27,843 nt of DNA from NCBI GenBank assembly GCA_021464525.1, contig JADRCO010000711.1:1-27843 (forward strand), in the 5' to 3' direction. Shown piece after piece: positions 1 to 8,694 of the stretch; position 1 is the stretch's first letter, and every line of letters starts with the position of its first letter. A program made the translations under genes and the position numbers. The notes beneath the pieces are model-generated. The model did not search any database. It was not told the origin of the DNA and was given only the letters and a program-made list of their open reading frames with translations. This stretch comes from Rhizophagus sp. LPA8_4_AMF. Lineage: Eukaryota > Glomeromycota > Glomeromycetes > Glomerales > Glomeraceae.

Positions 1-409
1 ATTAAAATTGTAATTTTTAATAAATTAATAAAATAACAAATCACTTAAAAAAACCTGACATAACCACTGACTGTTAACAACTTTATTATATTTAAATTAA
101 TTATTAAAGAAAATACATAATAAAGTCCTTTTTTTATTATTCTTATCAGAAGCAATGCTTTTATTGTAAAATTGTTTACTTTTAATGTCCTTTAATATTC
201 TTTAATACCTTTTCTTCTTAAACTTTTAAAGATAAGCTTTTTTTTATAATATTTATTTTCTTTTTATTTGCTATTATTCCTTAATTACCTATTTTTTTTT
301 TTTGTAAATTTTTATCTTTAGTATTTTAGTAATAATAAGTTTCAAGTTTTTCAGAACCTTAAAAGTTTAATTTCTTATAAACTATACATGTTGCCAAAAT
401 TCAATATAA

Positions 410-563
410 TTTGGGATTTGGAATTGGGAATTGGGATTTGGGATTTGGGTTATAATAAATTAATTTGGGATTTGGAATTTGGAATTTGGCATTATATGAA
501 AAATTTGGGTTTGGGATTTGGAATTTAGGATTTGGGATTTAGATTGGCAATTTTGAATTTGGG
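410..563. repeat. Degenerate TTTGGGA / TTTGGAA minisatellite
   Basis: About 150 bases are built from seven-base units of the form TTTGGGA, TTTGGAA and TTGGGAA, interrupted twice by AT-rich spacers (near 450-462 and 490-505). The units are imperfect, so this is an old or slipping tandem repeat. It does not match the TTAGGG telomere repeat expected for most fungi. No gene overlaps it. Confidence 0.75.
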
Positions 564-599
564 CAGCATGTATATTATAATCAGTATAAACTAACCAGT

Positions 600-925
600 T
601 TTTTACTTTTCATTTTTCATTTAGGTTAATTTCTTTTTGGGGTTTTTTAATTTTTTCTTTGGGTTTCTTTTTTGAATTTCCTTTTGTACTTCTTTTCTTT
701 TGGTTGGAATTTTTCATTTTCTTTATACTTTAACTTTGTGATTTTATTTTTACTTTATATTTGATTTTAATTTTATTTTGATTTTAGTTATTTTAATTTA
801 TCTTTTCATTTATTCTATCTTTGATTTTGATTTATTAATAACCTTATATATTTTTATTTTTAGTTTTATTTAATTTTATTTTGATCTTATTTATTTTATT
901 TTTAGTTTATTCCAATCTCAATTAT
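600..925. repeat. T-rich low-complexity stretch
   Basis: The plus strand is dominated by runs such as TTTTGATTTTA and TTTTATTTT, with almost no cytosine. It directly follows the TTTGGGA minisatellite. It looks like simple-sequence drift; no coding potential is seen on either strand. Confidence 0.6.
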
Positions 926-1113
926 TTTTAACTTTAATGGTGGTTATTAAGAGTCTGTAAAATCATATAAACCAGTCATAATATGATGTATTAAGATTAT
1001 AGATTTTTTAAATGTGTTTTAGATTATAATAAAATTTTCAATTAATTAGTACTATATATAAATTATTTTATCGCGCGAAAAAAATAAAAAAATAGAATTA
1101 GGGATTAGAGCAC

Positions 1114-1374
1114 TCATTTTTGGGTGAACATCATTAATTTAATTTTATTGATTTCATCATCTTGCATATCATGTACATCATCTTGCGTATTATATGTATT
1201 ATATTCAAAATATTCAGAATCATTAGAATTTTCAGAATTATCTTCAGAAATGTTATCATCCTCATCGTTCCTATTATATAGGCGGCAAGTACAAATGGTT
1301 ACATAAATTAGATTACGATGTAATTTTTTTATAAATCCGATGAACTTTTTAATTTGGTAAAAAAAACTTCTCAA
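1114..1374 (-). CDS. Doubtful small acidic ORF (86 codons)
   Basis: An open frame on the minus strand codes for 86 residues. The N-terminal third is basic and hydrophobic (FFYQIKKFIGFIKKLHR) with a CTCRLYNR patch. The rest is strongly acidic and Asn/Ser-rich (NDEDDNISEDNSENSNDS), resembling a cytosolic acidic tail. I do not recognise a family. It lies alone in repeat-rich DNA and no partner exon was found. It could be a chance ORF, a small lineage-specific protein, or the last exon of a decayed gene. The opposite strand has a shorter overlapping ORF that looks like its shadow. Confidence 0.2.
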   Translation of the reverse strand: MRSFFYQIKKFIGFIKKLHRNLIYVTICTCRLYNRNDEDDNISEDNSENSNDSEYFEYNTYNTQDDVHDMQDDEINKIKLMMFTQK

Positions 1375-2142
1375 AAGACTTGATTTAAAATGTTCTTATT
1401 TATAAAATTTGTAATAGTCAAGGAAATAGTAGTTTATTCACCATTTAGTGAAACCTCCACTTTTTTTTTCATTTTAAAAGAATCTTTTATGATATGGATA
1501 TATCCTATAAGATCATTAAAAGTTATGTTTTCGACTCTATAATACGTTAACAAGGTAAAATTAAAAATAAAAAAAACGGAACGTTATTAACAAATAAGCT
1601 TCATCAACCAAGTTATTCTAAACAATATTACATATTTATTATAAATATTAGAATAAAAAAAAAAATCTAGATTTCATGGAATCTTTTAAATTAAAAGAGT
1701 GTATACTACGATAATAAACATTTATTTTTTCTTTGATTATATTAAGTTTTATTGTAATTTTGTTTGATGAAGCGTATATATAAAATGCACAATACGGAGA
1801 TTTCTAATTATACACCACCTTTAAATGTTTCTATTGGGGAAAACTAAATATTATGGAATGTAGTCTTTATTGAAAGAAAAATGATGACGATGAAATAAGT
1901 AAATGGTTCTTTATATCGATGTCCTGACAATATAATCTTATAAGAGAGAATATTTTAATCGTATTTTCAACAATTATAATTATACCTAATAGATTCAATA
2001 ATATAACTAGAAAACGATTTATTTTCCTAATGTAACAACAATTTCTTCATTGAAGTATATGACTATTATAATGTTCGCTTTTATTAATATTGGAAACAAT
2101 TATTTACTAAAAATATAATGTTTTTTTTCCTCCAAATTTGAG

Positions 2143-2235
2143 TTAGTATCACCTTTCAGAAAATGAATTAAAATGAAATTAAATACGGAAAAATGGCGGT
2201 TGCAGGTGACACAATCACATTCATAGTGATACTAA
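2143..2235. repeat. Short element bounded by inverted TTAGTATCAC ends
   Basis: TTAGTATCAC at 2143-2152 is repeated in inverse orientation as GTGATACTAA at 2226-2235, 73 bases apart. The interior (for example GGCGGTTGCAGGTGACA) is richer in G+C than the surroundings. This could be the remnant of a tiny MITE-like element, but no target duplication is evident. Confidence 0.3.
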
Positions 2236-2825
2236 ATTAAGTTTTATTGGAAATTGACGAATAAGCAATTATGCAAAACTGCCTATTTTAGAAATAATTA
2301 ATGTACGATTATCTATTCATATCGTGCAACCCTTTGGTAATACAATTATAGAATTTTCGTAAAATTGTATTTAAATAATTATCACATATTATTGTATTTT
2401 GAAATTTTGTAAATATTTGTGGGTATTATCTAATGACACAGTACTCTTTCTTTGCTGTATAGGCCGATCTGTATTGAAAGGTGGGTAACCCTTTTATAGA
2501 ATGTTAAATGTATAACAACGTAACATTTAAAATTGACTTTGATTTTATAATCTTGTTCATTCTTTTTTTTTTTTTAGCTATATGATGCCGTTATATCATT
2601 TTTTCAGTACCTTTATTAGCAAGTTATTGAAACTTTCATTTTCAAATGAGATAAATTTTAAAAAAGAATTTTATTACAAATGATATTATAAAAAACTTTA
2701 TACATAAACTATTTTTGTCATCATACACAATGAGATAAGGTTTGTTATTCTATATTATATATGTGTGCAAGCACATGTTATTTTATTAAGAGCTCATTGA
2801 ATGACCTTATTATTACAGTGTGTTA

Positions 2826-3232
2826 CGAAAATCATTTAAATTACAAAAATACGTATAGTTCACTCTCATCTATAGTGCTAAAGGCTACAGTTTTGATGTC
2901 TTTTATAAACAATTTTACTACTTTTTGAAAAATTTAGCCTTTAAACAAAATTTGTGAACTATTGAATTTGATTAAAATACTCAAATATTATCAAAATAAC
3001 ATAAAAAAGTAAATATCAAATAACTTTGAATCATTTGAGATTATGAGAAATTATTCTTCAATTGGTATAATTTCAATATAAGACTTAAAATCATTCAAAT
3101 TACAAAAAAATGTGTGGAGTTTACTTCAAAATATCATCCAATTTGAAGCAAGATAATTCTGAATTTTAAAGTTACATTTTGATATCTTTTAAGAGTCATA
3201 GTTGTTGTTTACTTTCTGAAAAAAAACTTGAA
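2826..3232. repeat. Diverged direct-repeat pair
   Basis: Two stretches, about 2826-2945 and 3084-3232, share blocks in the same order. These are AAAATCATT(T/C)AAATTACAAAAA near their start, a TTTTGAT(G/A)TCTTTTA block in the middle, and a CTTTTTGAAAA-like block near the end. They look like two decayed copies of one dispersed repeat. No coding region is seen. Confidence 0.35.
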
Positions 3233-3992
3233 AAATTAACTACAAATATTAATTACCGAATCCACTTAAAATTCTCAATTCTTAATAAAGAAAACAAATT
3301 AAAAAATTTTTTGCAGTCTAAATTAAGTTGTGTGTACACATTAATCTATTATTAAAAAAAATTCACGTGATTTGGAATGATCATCACAGAGTAATCATCA
3401 ATTTAATCATTTCTGGTTTTTTTTGAAACACTATGTTATTTGGCTGCAGTTAATGACATCTCATTGGAATGTTCTAATGTGGTCTTCGCTGACATCGACA
3501 TTGACGGATTCTTTGTAAAATAATATTTAAATAAAATAAATGAATAAAACAATATTATACTATCTTCAGACTTTCATTGTCACAAATTAAATATTTGCTG
3601 TTACAAAAAATTAACAAAATATTAATTAGAACTCATATCCACGTTGGTTCATTCCATACAATGATACGATGAAATTAACATTTGTAATACATTTATAATG
3701 AGTTAATAAACTTTGAGTACAGACGGATTTTACGAATGTCGCATCAGTGTTCATTGTAAAGAATGTGCAATACATGTACTCTGTAAATATAATCTATTAT
3801 GGTATCTTTTGTGATAGTAAGTTGCTACATTTACGGAAAAACCTGGTTTATTTTTATCTTTATAAATTAATTGTATTTAACGTACTGAAAAAATTTTCTC
3901 AGATTTCTTTCTTTCTTAATGTTAGTTTCAAAATAAAAATTTAGTCCAAAATTAGTACTTATTTTTTTTTTATCATTCTTATCATACTCGAA

Positions 3993-4005
3993 CGTTATAT
4001 AATAG
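3993..4005 (+). promoter_or_regulatory. TATA-like core promoter of type-B WSC gene B0
   Basis: CGTTATATAATAG lies 14 bases before the ATG at 4019. The identical 13 bases occur at 18356-18368, upstream of the type-B gene at 18390, and the other type-B copies have GTATAAATCGATTCATT directly before their ATG. Conservation in otherwise drifting DNA suggests a core promoter element. Its closeness to the ATG implies a very short 5' leader if it is a true TATA box. Confidence 0.45.
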
Positions 4006-4018
4006 CAAATTCATTAGT

Positions 4019-4972
4019 ATGGCAGATACTTGTAATGAAACCTGCGATTCAAACGGTGAGGTTCTTAGACAAGATCCTCAAGTTAATCCAACGGGATGTT
4101 TTATTTATAATACTAGTTCTATCGGTGATTCTTTCAATGGTCTGGCAACACTAAACAGTCCAAGCAGACCAAATTTAAATTTCCCTGATCCTTACACCAA
4201 TCATAATCTTATGAATGTAGGGCACTGCATTAAACATTGTATTGACTTCCTTTTTACTTATGCGGCTTTAGAGAATGGAATTAATTGCAAATGTGGATAT
4301 AAAGATGCTCTTCAAACTTATATTGAATCTGACAACAAACTTTGTAATAAATTATGCACAACAGCTACCTACAAAGGAAATGTGACTTACCCATGCGGTG
4401 GATTAGGAGCTTACACTGTTTACAAAGCAGAAATACAATATTTTACCCCTCCAACTGGTATCCCGGTTGAAGAAAAACTTAATATAATGAATAATATAGA
4501 TAAAGATAAGGTTAAATATCCTAATTATAAAGGATGTATTGAGGATAATAGGTTTTGTGGTCAAAGAGTTTTGGGAAATAAGTGTACAAACACTGAAACT
4601 ATGACAGTTGAAGAATGCATAAATTATTGTCGGGAGGGAAATTATCGCTATGCTGGATTAGAAGCAAGAGTTCAGTGTTTTTGTGGTAATTCATATAATC
4701 CTTTAGGACGATTATTAGGATCAGAATATTGTAGTAATAGCTGTCCGGGCAATAATTCTCAATTATGTGGGGGTTCTTTTGCCTTAAGTATATATGAAGT
4801 TCCATCTCTTTCAGATTCAAATCATCCTTTAATAATTGGTTTGAGTGTTGGCCTTCCTGCATTGTTAATTATTGTAATAATTATTTTAGTAATTACTAAA
4901 ATAATTAAAATACCTTGTGGTAAAAGTCATAAAGTTAAAAATCCTGATGATTCTGATGACTTCCATTCATAA
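4019..4972 (+). CDS. Two-WSC-domain single-pass membrane protein, type B (B0)
   Basis: Codes for 317 residues without introns. WSC domain 1 spans about residues 27-137, with eight cysteines (27, 70, 74, 90, 92, 109, 113, 126). WSC domain 2 spans about 170-261, with the signature YAGLEA, QCFCGNSY and CPGNNSQLCGG. One hydrophobic helix (about 271-296) is followed by a Lys-rich, then acidic tail ending DDFHS. WSC domains are known in fungal cell-wall stress sensors and in carbohydrate-binding secreted proteins; a surface glycan-binding or wall-sensing role is inferred. No N-terminal signal peptide is visible. NxS/T sites (CNET, YNTS, NVTY, NNSQ) and paired cysteines favour an extracellular domain. 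The sequence is closest to the gene at 18390 (shared AALENG, ARVQCFCGN, GRLLGSEYCS), so this is the one fully intact type-B member. The start fits the paralogues, which begin MA or MS with two cysteines within 13 residues. Confidence 0.9.
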   Translation: MADTCNETCDSNGEVLRQDPQVNPTGCFIYNTSSIGDSFNGLATLNSPSRPNLNFPDPYTNHNLMNVGHCIKHCIDFLFTYAALENGINCKCGYKDALQTYIESDNKLCNKLCTTATYKGNVTYPCGGLGAYTVYKAEIQYFTPPTGIPVEEKLNIMNNIDKDKVKYPNYKGCIEDNRFCGQRVLGNKCTNTETMTVEECINYCREGNYRYAGLEARVQCFCGNSYNPLGRLLGSEYCSNSCPGNNSQLCGGSFALSIYEVPSLSDSNHPLIIGLSVGLPALLIIVIIILVITKIIKIPCGKSHKVKNPDDSDDFHS

Positions 4973-5237
4973 TATACATTTATCAATCAAAATTTACATT
5001 TAATATATTTAATATCAAATATAATATCGTTCATAATATCATTATATATCAAACATTTAAATTAAAAATTGTTTATAAAAAATTCTATGAATAAATTAGA
5101 GGTTAAATAATAGTATTAATACGATTTTTTTTTTAAATAATAAATAATTAAATTTTGAAAGCTTAACAAATATGTTTAATTAAATTATCAGAATATTCTC
5201 CCCTGTCGCACTAAGTGTAACTCATAATTTTTGAAAA

Positions 5238-5298
5238 TTAGTTGTTTATAAATTAGTTGTTTATACTTATTTCCCGGTCTCATATAAATAGCCGGGAA
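5238..5298. repeat. Tandem TTAGTTGTTTATA pair and TTCCCGG hairpin
   Basis: TTAGTTGTTTATA is repeated at 5238-5250 and 5253-5265. It is followed by TTCCCGG (5271-5277) and its inverse CCGGGAA (5292-5298), which could form a 7-bp stem around a 14-base loop. The G+C-rich stem is unusual in this DNA. It could mark the edge of an inserted element or a transcript end. Confidence 0.35.
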
Positions 5299-6486
5299 AA
5301 TTTTAATTTTAGTTCAAAATCACATGTTAAATTTAATGCTCCAGGCCCGAATCCAGGGGATTACCCATTTATTCCTGGGAATATTATTTCATGAAATAAA
5401 TAATGTCATGTTGATTACACCATCAATGCGACAGTACTACGTTGAAAAAATAAAAGGTTTTACGAGTAATATACCGAGAGTTTATAGGGAAATACATTAT
5501 TTTATAATATGTACAATTAATTTAACTGCTAAATTGTAAAACTCTTCAATAATGTTCTTAGTATTATGATACTTTTAGGTTCTTGCAAAAATTGAACAGA
5601 TTAAATTTTTGGTCATGTTACACATTTTTTTAATTTAATTATTGCTACTGTATTCGTTAAATTAAAATGTAAAAGCTTTATTTCATTTGACATTCGAAAT
5701 TTTTTTTTATAGGTGATATGATATCATTTAATGTCGTCCATTTTTATTAAATAATTAAATACATTATTAAACGTTCCAGAATAATATTTATCATTTGGGA
5801 AATCACAAATTTTCAAGATTGGTAACTTGTAATTCGCCTAGAACTTTCTTGCTTTTTAAAATTGGTCTTGTTTATAGGATATTATTATATTAAGAATAAC
5901 GTAAATTTTTAATAAAAATTATCTGTATTAACAGTACGAGTATTTTAATTACTAAAATATATATATATACACATATATATTAAAAAAAGATTTAAATTTA
6001 GTAACTTTTCATACGATTATGAATAGGTTTAATCGAATGAAAGATAAAATTGTGATAGATATTTAAAACTTTATTTTATTAAATTAAAAGTCCGTCGTTC
6101 TGATTTGTTAGGTATTTAAAGAAGAAAGTTAAAGTTTTTATCATTAAATGAAAGTTTTCGGGTAACTCTGATTTTGTTCATATGATTTAAGTTCCACAAA
6201 GACTTCTTTCTTTACTCCTGAGATGAAAGTATAATGCATGATATCATTTATAATTTCCATATCTAATTCAGTCAATTCATTATAAAATCCTATTTAGAAA
6301 TAAAAAATCAAACTTTATTATTTTAAATTTATACATGTATTTTTTTTTCAGTTATCCTGTCATATCATATCTAAACCATACCCTTTAGCGGGAATGAACA
6401 AGAATGAATTCCTATAGAAATCCTATTTTATTACTATTCCTAAATTTACTAGTATGTATATATCTGTACGCGTTAAAATTGAATTT

Positions 6487-6505
6487 TATAAAAGTATTTA
6501 AGGAA
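6487..6505 (+). promoter_or_regulatory. Type-A promoter box TATAAAAGTATTTAAGGAA
   Basis: TATAAAAGTATTTAAGGAA lies about 163 bases before the ATG at 6668. The same 19 bases occur at 11038-11056, about 108 bases before the ATG at 11164. The six bases before it (GAATTT) also match. A TATA-type core promoter for type-A WSC genes is the simplest reading; the copy at 16287 lacks an exact match. Confidence 0.5.
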
Positions 6506-6667
6506 CTGGATAAATTCCTTTCTTTCTTAATACTATAGTATCAAAAGTTAATTTCTACCTTAATTTAAAATAAACAGTTCAGTTTAATAAACCTTTTATT
6601 ATTCATATATTTAATCTCCACCTTTTTTATTATTATTTTATTAAATCACATTACATACTGATTTATT

Positions 6668-7660
6668 ATGGCAAATGAAACATGCGATTCATGTGATGAA
6701 AATGGTAATATTCTTCAACAAGACCCTCAAGTTACTCCAAAAGGGTGTTATATTTTTAATAATAGTTCTACTATTGATACATTCAATGGTCTTGAAACAT
6801 TGAACAGCCCAAAAAGACCTGAGCTAATATTTAAAGATCCCTATACTAATCAAAATCGAATGAATGTAGGCCATTGCCTTAAGGTCTGCATAGATTTTAA
6901 ATTCGATTACGGTGCTTTGGAGGGTGGTATTAACTGCCGTTGTGGGCATGCAAATGCCCTTCAATCTTATATTAAGGTGGATGACAAAAATTGTAATATC
7001 TACTGCACCACTGCTACTCTAAGCGGCAATGTAACTTACCAATGTGGAGGTAAAGAAGCCTATACGGTTTATAAAGCAGCAATTCAATATTATACTCCAC
7101 CTTATAATGTTACTATCGAGGAAAAACTCGATACAATATATAATATTGGGAAGCATCCTCCGATTCATTACAAAGAATGTATTGAAGATAATGGGGCTTG
7201 TGGTAAAAGGATCCTGGGTGATAAATGTTTATCAACCGAAACTATGACAGTTGATAAATGCATAGATTATTGTCGTGAAGGCAACTATAAATATGCTGGA
7301 CTTGAAGCAAGAAATCAATGTTTTTGTGGGAACGCCTATTATGGTGTAGGACGACAATTAAGTTCAGGATCTTGTAGTGCCAGTTGTCCCGGAAACAACT
7401 CTCAGTTGTGCGGGGGTTCTTGGAGTCTAAGTTTGTATGAAGTTCCAATTATCTCATCTTCTATAACTACTTCAATTCCTTCTTCAACTTTTCCTCCAAC
7501 TCAATCAATTCCTCCTTATCTTTCTAAGGGTCTAAAAATTGGTTTGGGTGTTGGAATTCCTGCATTTATAAATGCAATTGTTGTAGTCACATTTTTATTC
7601 ATCAGAAGACGACGCTCAAGGCATGATAAAGATGATAATAATGATGATCTTCATCAGTGA
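6668..7660 (+). CDS. Two-WSC-domain single-pass membrane protein, type A (A1)
   Basis: Codes for 330 residues in one exon. The N-terminus has CDSC (residues 6-9) and DPQVTPKGC. WSC domain 1 is about 27-136 and WSC domain 2 about 168-258, the latter with ten cysteines including an added pair in the segment ACGKRILGDKC. A Ser/Thr/Pro stalk of about 30 residues (259-288) leads to a membrane helix (about 290-312, GLKIGLGVGIPAF). It is followed by RRRRSRHD and a short acidic tail ending DDLHQ. The positive-inside rule puts the tail in the cytosol and the WSC domains outside, yet no signal peptide is present. A surface carbohydrate-sensing role is inferred from the WSC family; no signalling domain is seen. 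First half of module 1, followed by a conserved spacer and pseudogene B1. Confidence 0.9.
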   Translation: MANETCDSCDENGNILQQDPQVTPKGCYIFNNSSTIDTFNGLETLNSPKRPELIFKDPYTNQNRMNVGHCLKVCIDFKFDYGALEGGINCRCGHANALQSYIKVDDKNCNIYCTTATLSGNVTYQCGGKEAYTVYKAAIQYYTPPYNVTIEEKLDTIYNIGKHPPIHYKECIEDNGACGKRILGDKCLSTETMTVDKCIDYCREGNYKYAGLEARNQCFCGNAYYGVGRQLSSGSCSASCPGNNSQLCGGSWSLSLYEVPIISSSITTSIPSSTFPPTQSIPPYLSKGLKIGLGVGIPAFINAIVVVTFLFIRRRRSRHDKDDNNDDLHQ

Positions 7661-8694
7661 TTGTGACTTTATCATTATTCATTTTTAAAAGAAATATGTC
7701 AAATTATATCTGTAATTATAGTCATCAGTAACATTTATTTTTAGACTATTTGTATTAGCTTTTTTACTTAAAATAATTACTCACTAATCTTTTCATCTAT
7801 TGTAAAATAAATCAAATTATCTAATATATAATAATGTGTTGAACACTGTAACAAATAGAGTTACCAAATTCATCGTCCAAAGGGTTGAATGAAAAAAAAT
7901 AGATATATATTTAAGAGAATTCATATATTTAACAAGAAAAAAAAGAAAATCGTATCTACTTACATTTGGAGTAACCTATTACATAAATTAAATTAAAGAA
8001 ATTTATTTACCGGTATTCGTGAAATTTAGTTCAATGAAAAAAAGGTTTGATATCACGATATTAAAAATAAATTTATGTGTATTATTGAACTTATTATAAT
8101 TGTTGAAACTTTGAGAAAAAGTCTTATGTAAATATCATTTGATGTCAATTTGACCAATAGGTTATGAAACAGTGGTTGCATTGAGTTCAAAAATTACATT
8201 GGTCTCATTTTTGTAATTTTCTTACATGGTTGTATCTAAATAAAGTTTTCTAAAATTAGTAATATTGCCAATCGAGAATAGATAATAAGTACAATAAAGA
8301 CGAACGTATTAATAATAGATCATCAAAACGATGTCCTATATTTAGTTACAGCAAATCCAAAAAGTTAGAACTTTTATTGTTAAAATAGATACAACAATAA
8401 TTGGACTAGATTATGCAGTATTTAAAAAAAAGATTATCATTGCTTACAAAGCTCGTATAAATATGTCATTTGTACACCATCTAATATTTCTTTAAAAACA
8501 ATGGTTTATCAACTCTAAAAACGAAAACCGAACCAGTATCAAATTTTTTTTAAAGAATCTTTAAAAATAACCCAAAGAGAATTGTTTCAAAATCAATACT
8601 AGTGACTAGTCTTCTGAATATGAATTTATTTATTTTTAAAATTATATTAAATTTCAACCTCTGACCATCATCATATAGTATAAATCGATTCATT
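7661..8694 (+). repeat. A-to-B spacer, module 1 (S1)
   Basis: The whole interval aligns block by block with 12181-13677 and 17235-18389. It begins with a conserved 3'-UTR segment (TTGTGACTTTATCATTATTC). Shared landmarks follow in the same order: ACAAATAGAGTTACC, TTGAAACTTTGAGAAAA, CAATAATTGGACTAGATTA, ACTAGTGACTAGT (8598-8610) and GTATAAATCGATTCATTATG. No ORF is conserved across the three copies, so the homology reflects duplication of an A-spacer-B module. It presumably contains the 3' end of the A gene and the promoter of the B gene. Confidence 0.75.

Larger units (their letters stand above)
1375..4018. other. Gene-poor AT-rich region upstream of the WSC array
   Basis: No coding region can be supported here apart from the repeat features listed. 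A 65-codon plus-strand ORF at 3747-3944 has the Phe/Tyr/Ile/Lys/Asn composition expected of random AT-rich DNA. A CTTTCTTTCTTAAT stretch near 3905-3919 recurs upstream of the WSC gene at 6668 (about 6519-6532), so the last 120 bases probably belong to the promoter of the gene at 4019. Confidence 0.5.
4973..6667. other. Intergenic region between B0 and A1
   Basis: This 1.7-kb AT-rich spacer contains no supported gene. A 71-codon ORF at 5324-5539 overlaps a less AT-rich patch (5335-5390) that in another frame reads NAPGPNPGDYPFIPGNIIS before a stop. It may be a decayed gene fragment, but I cannot assign it. A TA dinucleotide tract lies near 5957-5978. The 3' end carries the promoter block of the gene at 6668. 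Confidence 0.5.

Noticed and set aside
410..563. Telomere or subtelomere repeat
   Set aside because: The unit is TTTGGGA/TTTGGAA and degenerate, not TTAGGG, and the tract is internal and short.
3747..3944. 65-codon plus-strand ORF before the first WSC gene, considered as a signal-peptide exon
   Set aside because: Composition is that of random AT-rich DNA, no donor joins it in frame to the ATG at 4019, and no equivalent exists upstream of the paralogues.
4599..4862. Minus-strand ORFs inside WSC genes (also 7242-7448 and 11320-11583), and plus-strand ORFs at 7044 and 16231
   Set aside because: They are frame shadows of the conserved WSC coding sequence; they recur because the genes are duplicated.
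5324..5539. 71-codon ORF in a less AT-rich patch
   Set aside because: No recognisable domain, and a different frame of the same patch looks more protein-like but is only 19 residues long. Not supportable as a gene.
7661..8694. CRISPR-like or other regularly spaced array in the conserved spacer
   Set aside because: There are no regularly spaced short direct repeats within a spacer; the repetition is between modules and the genome is eukaryotic.
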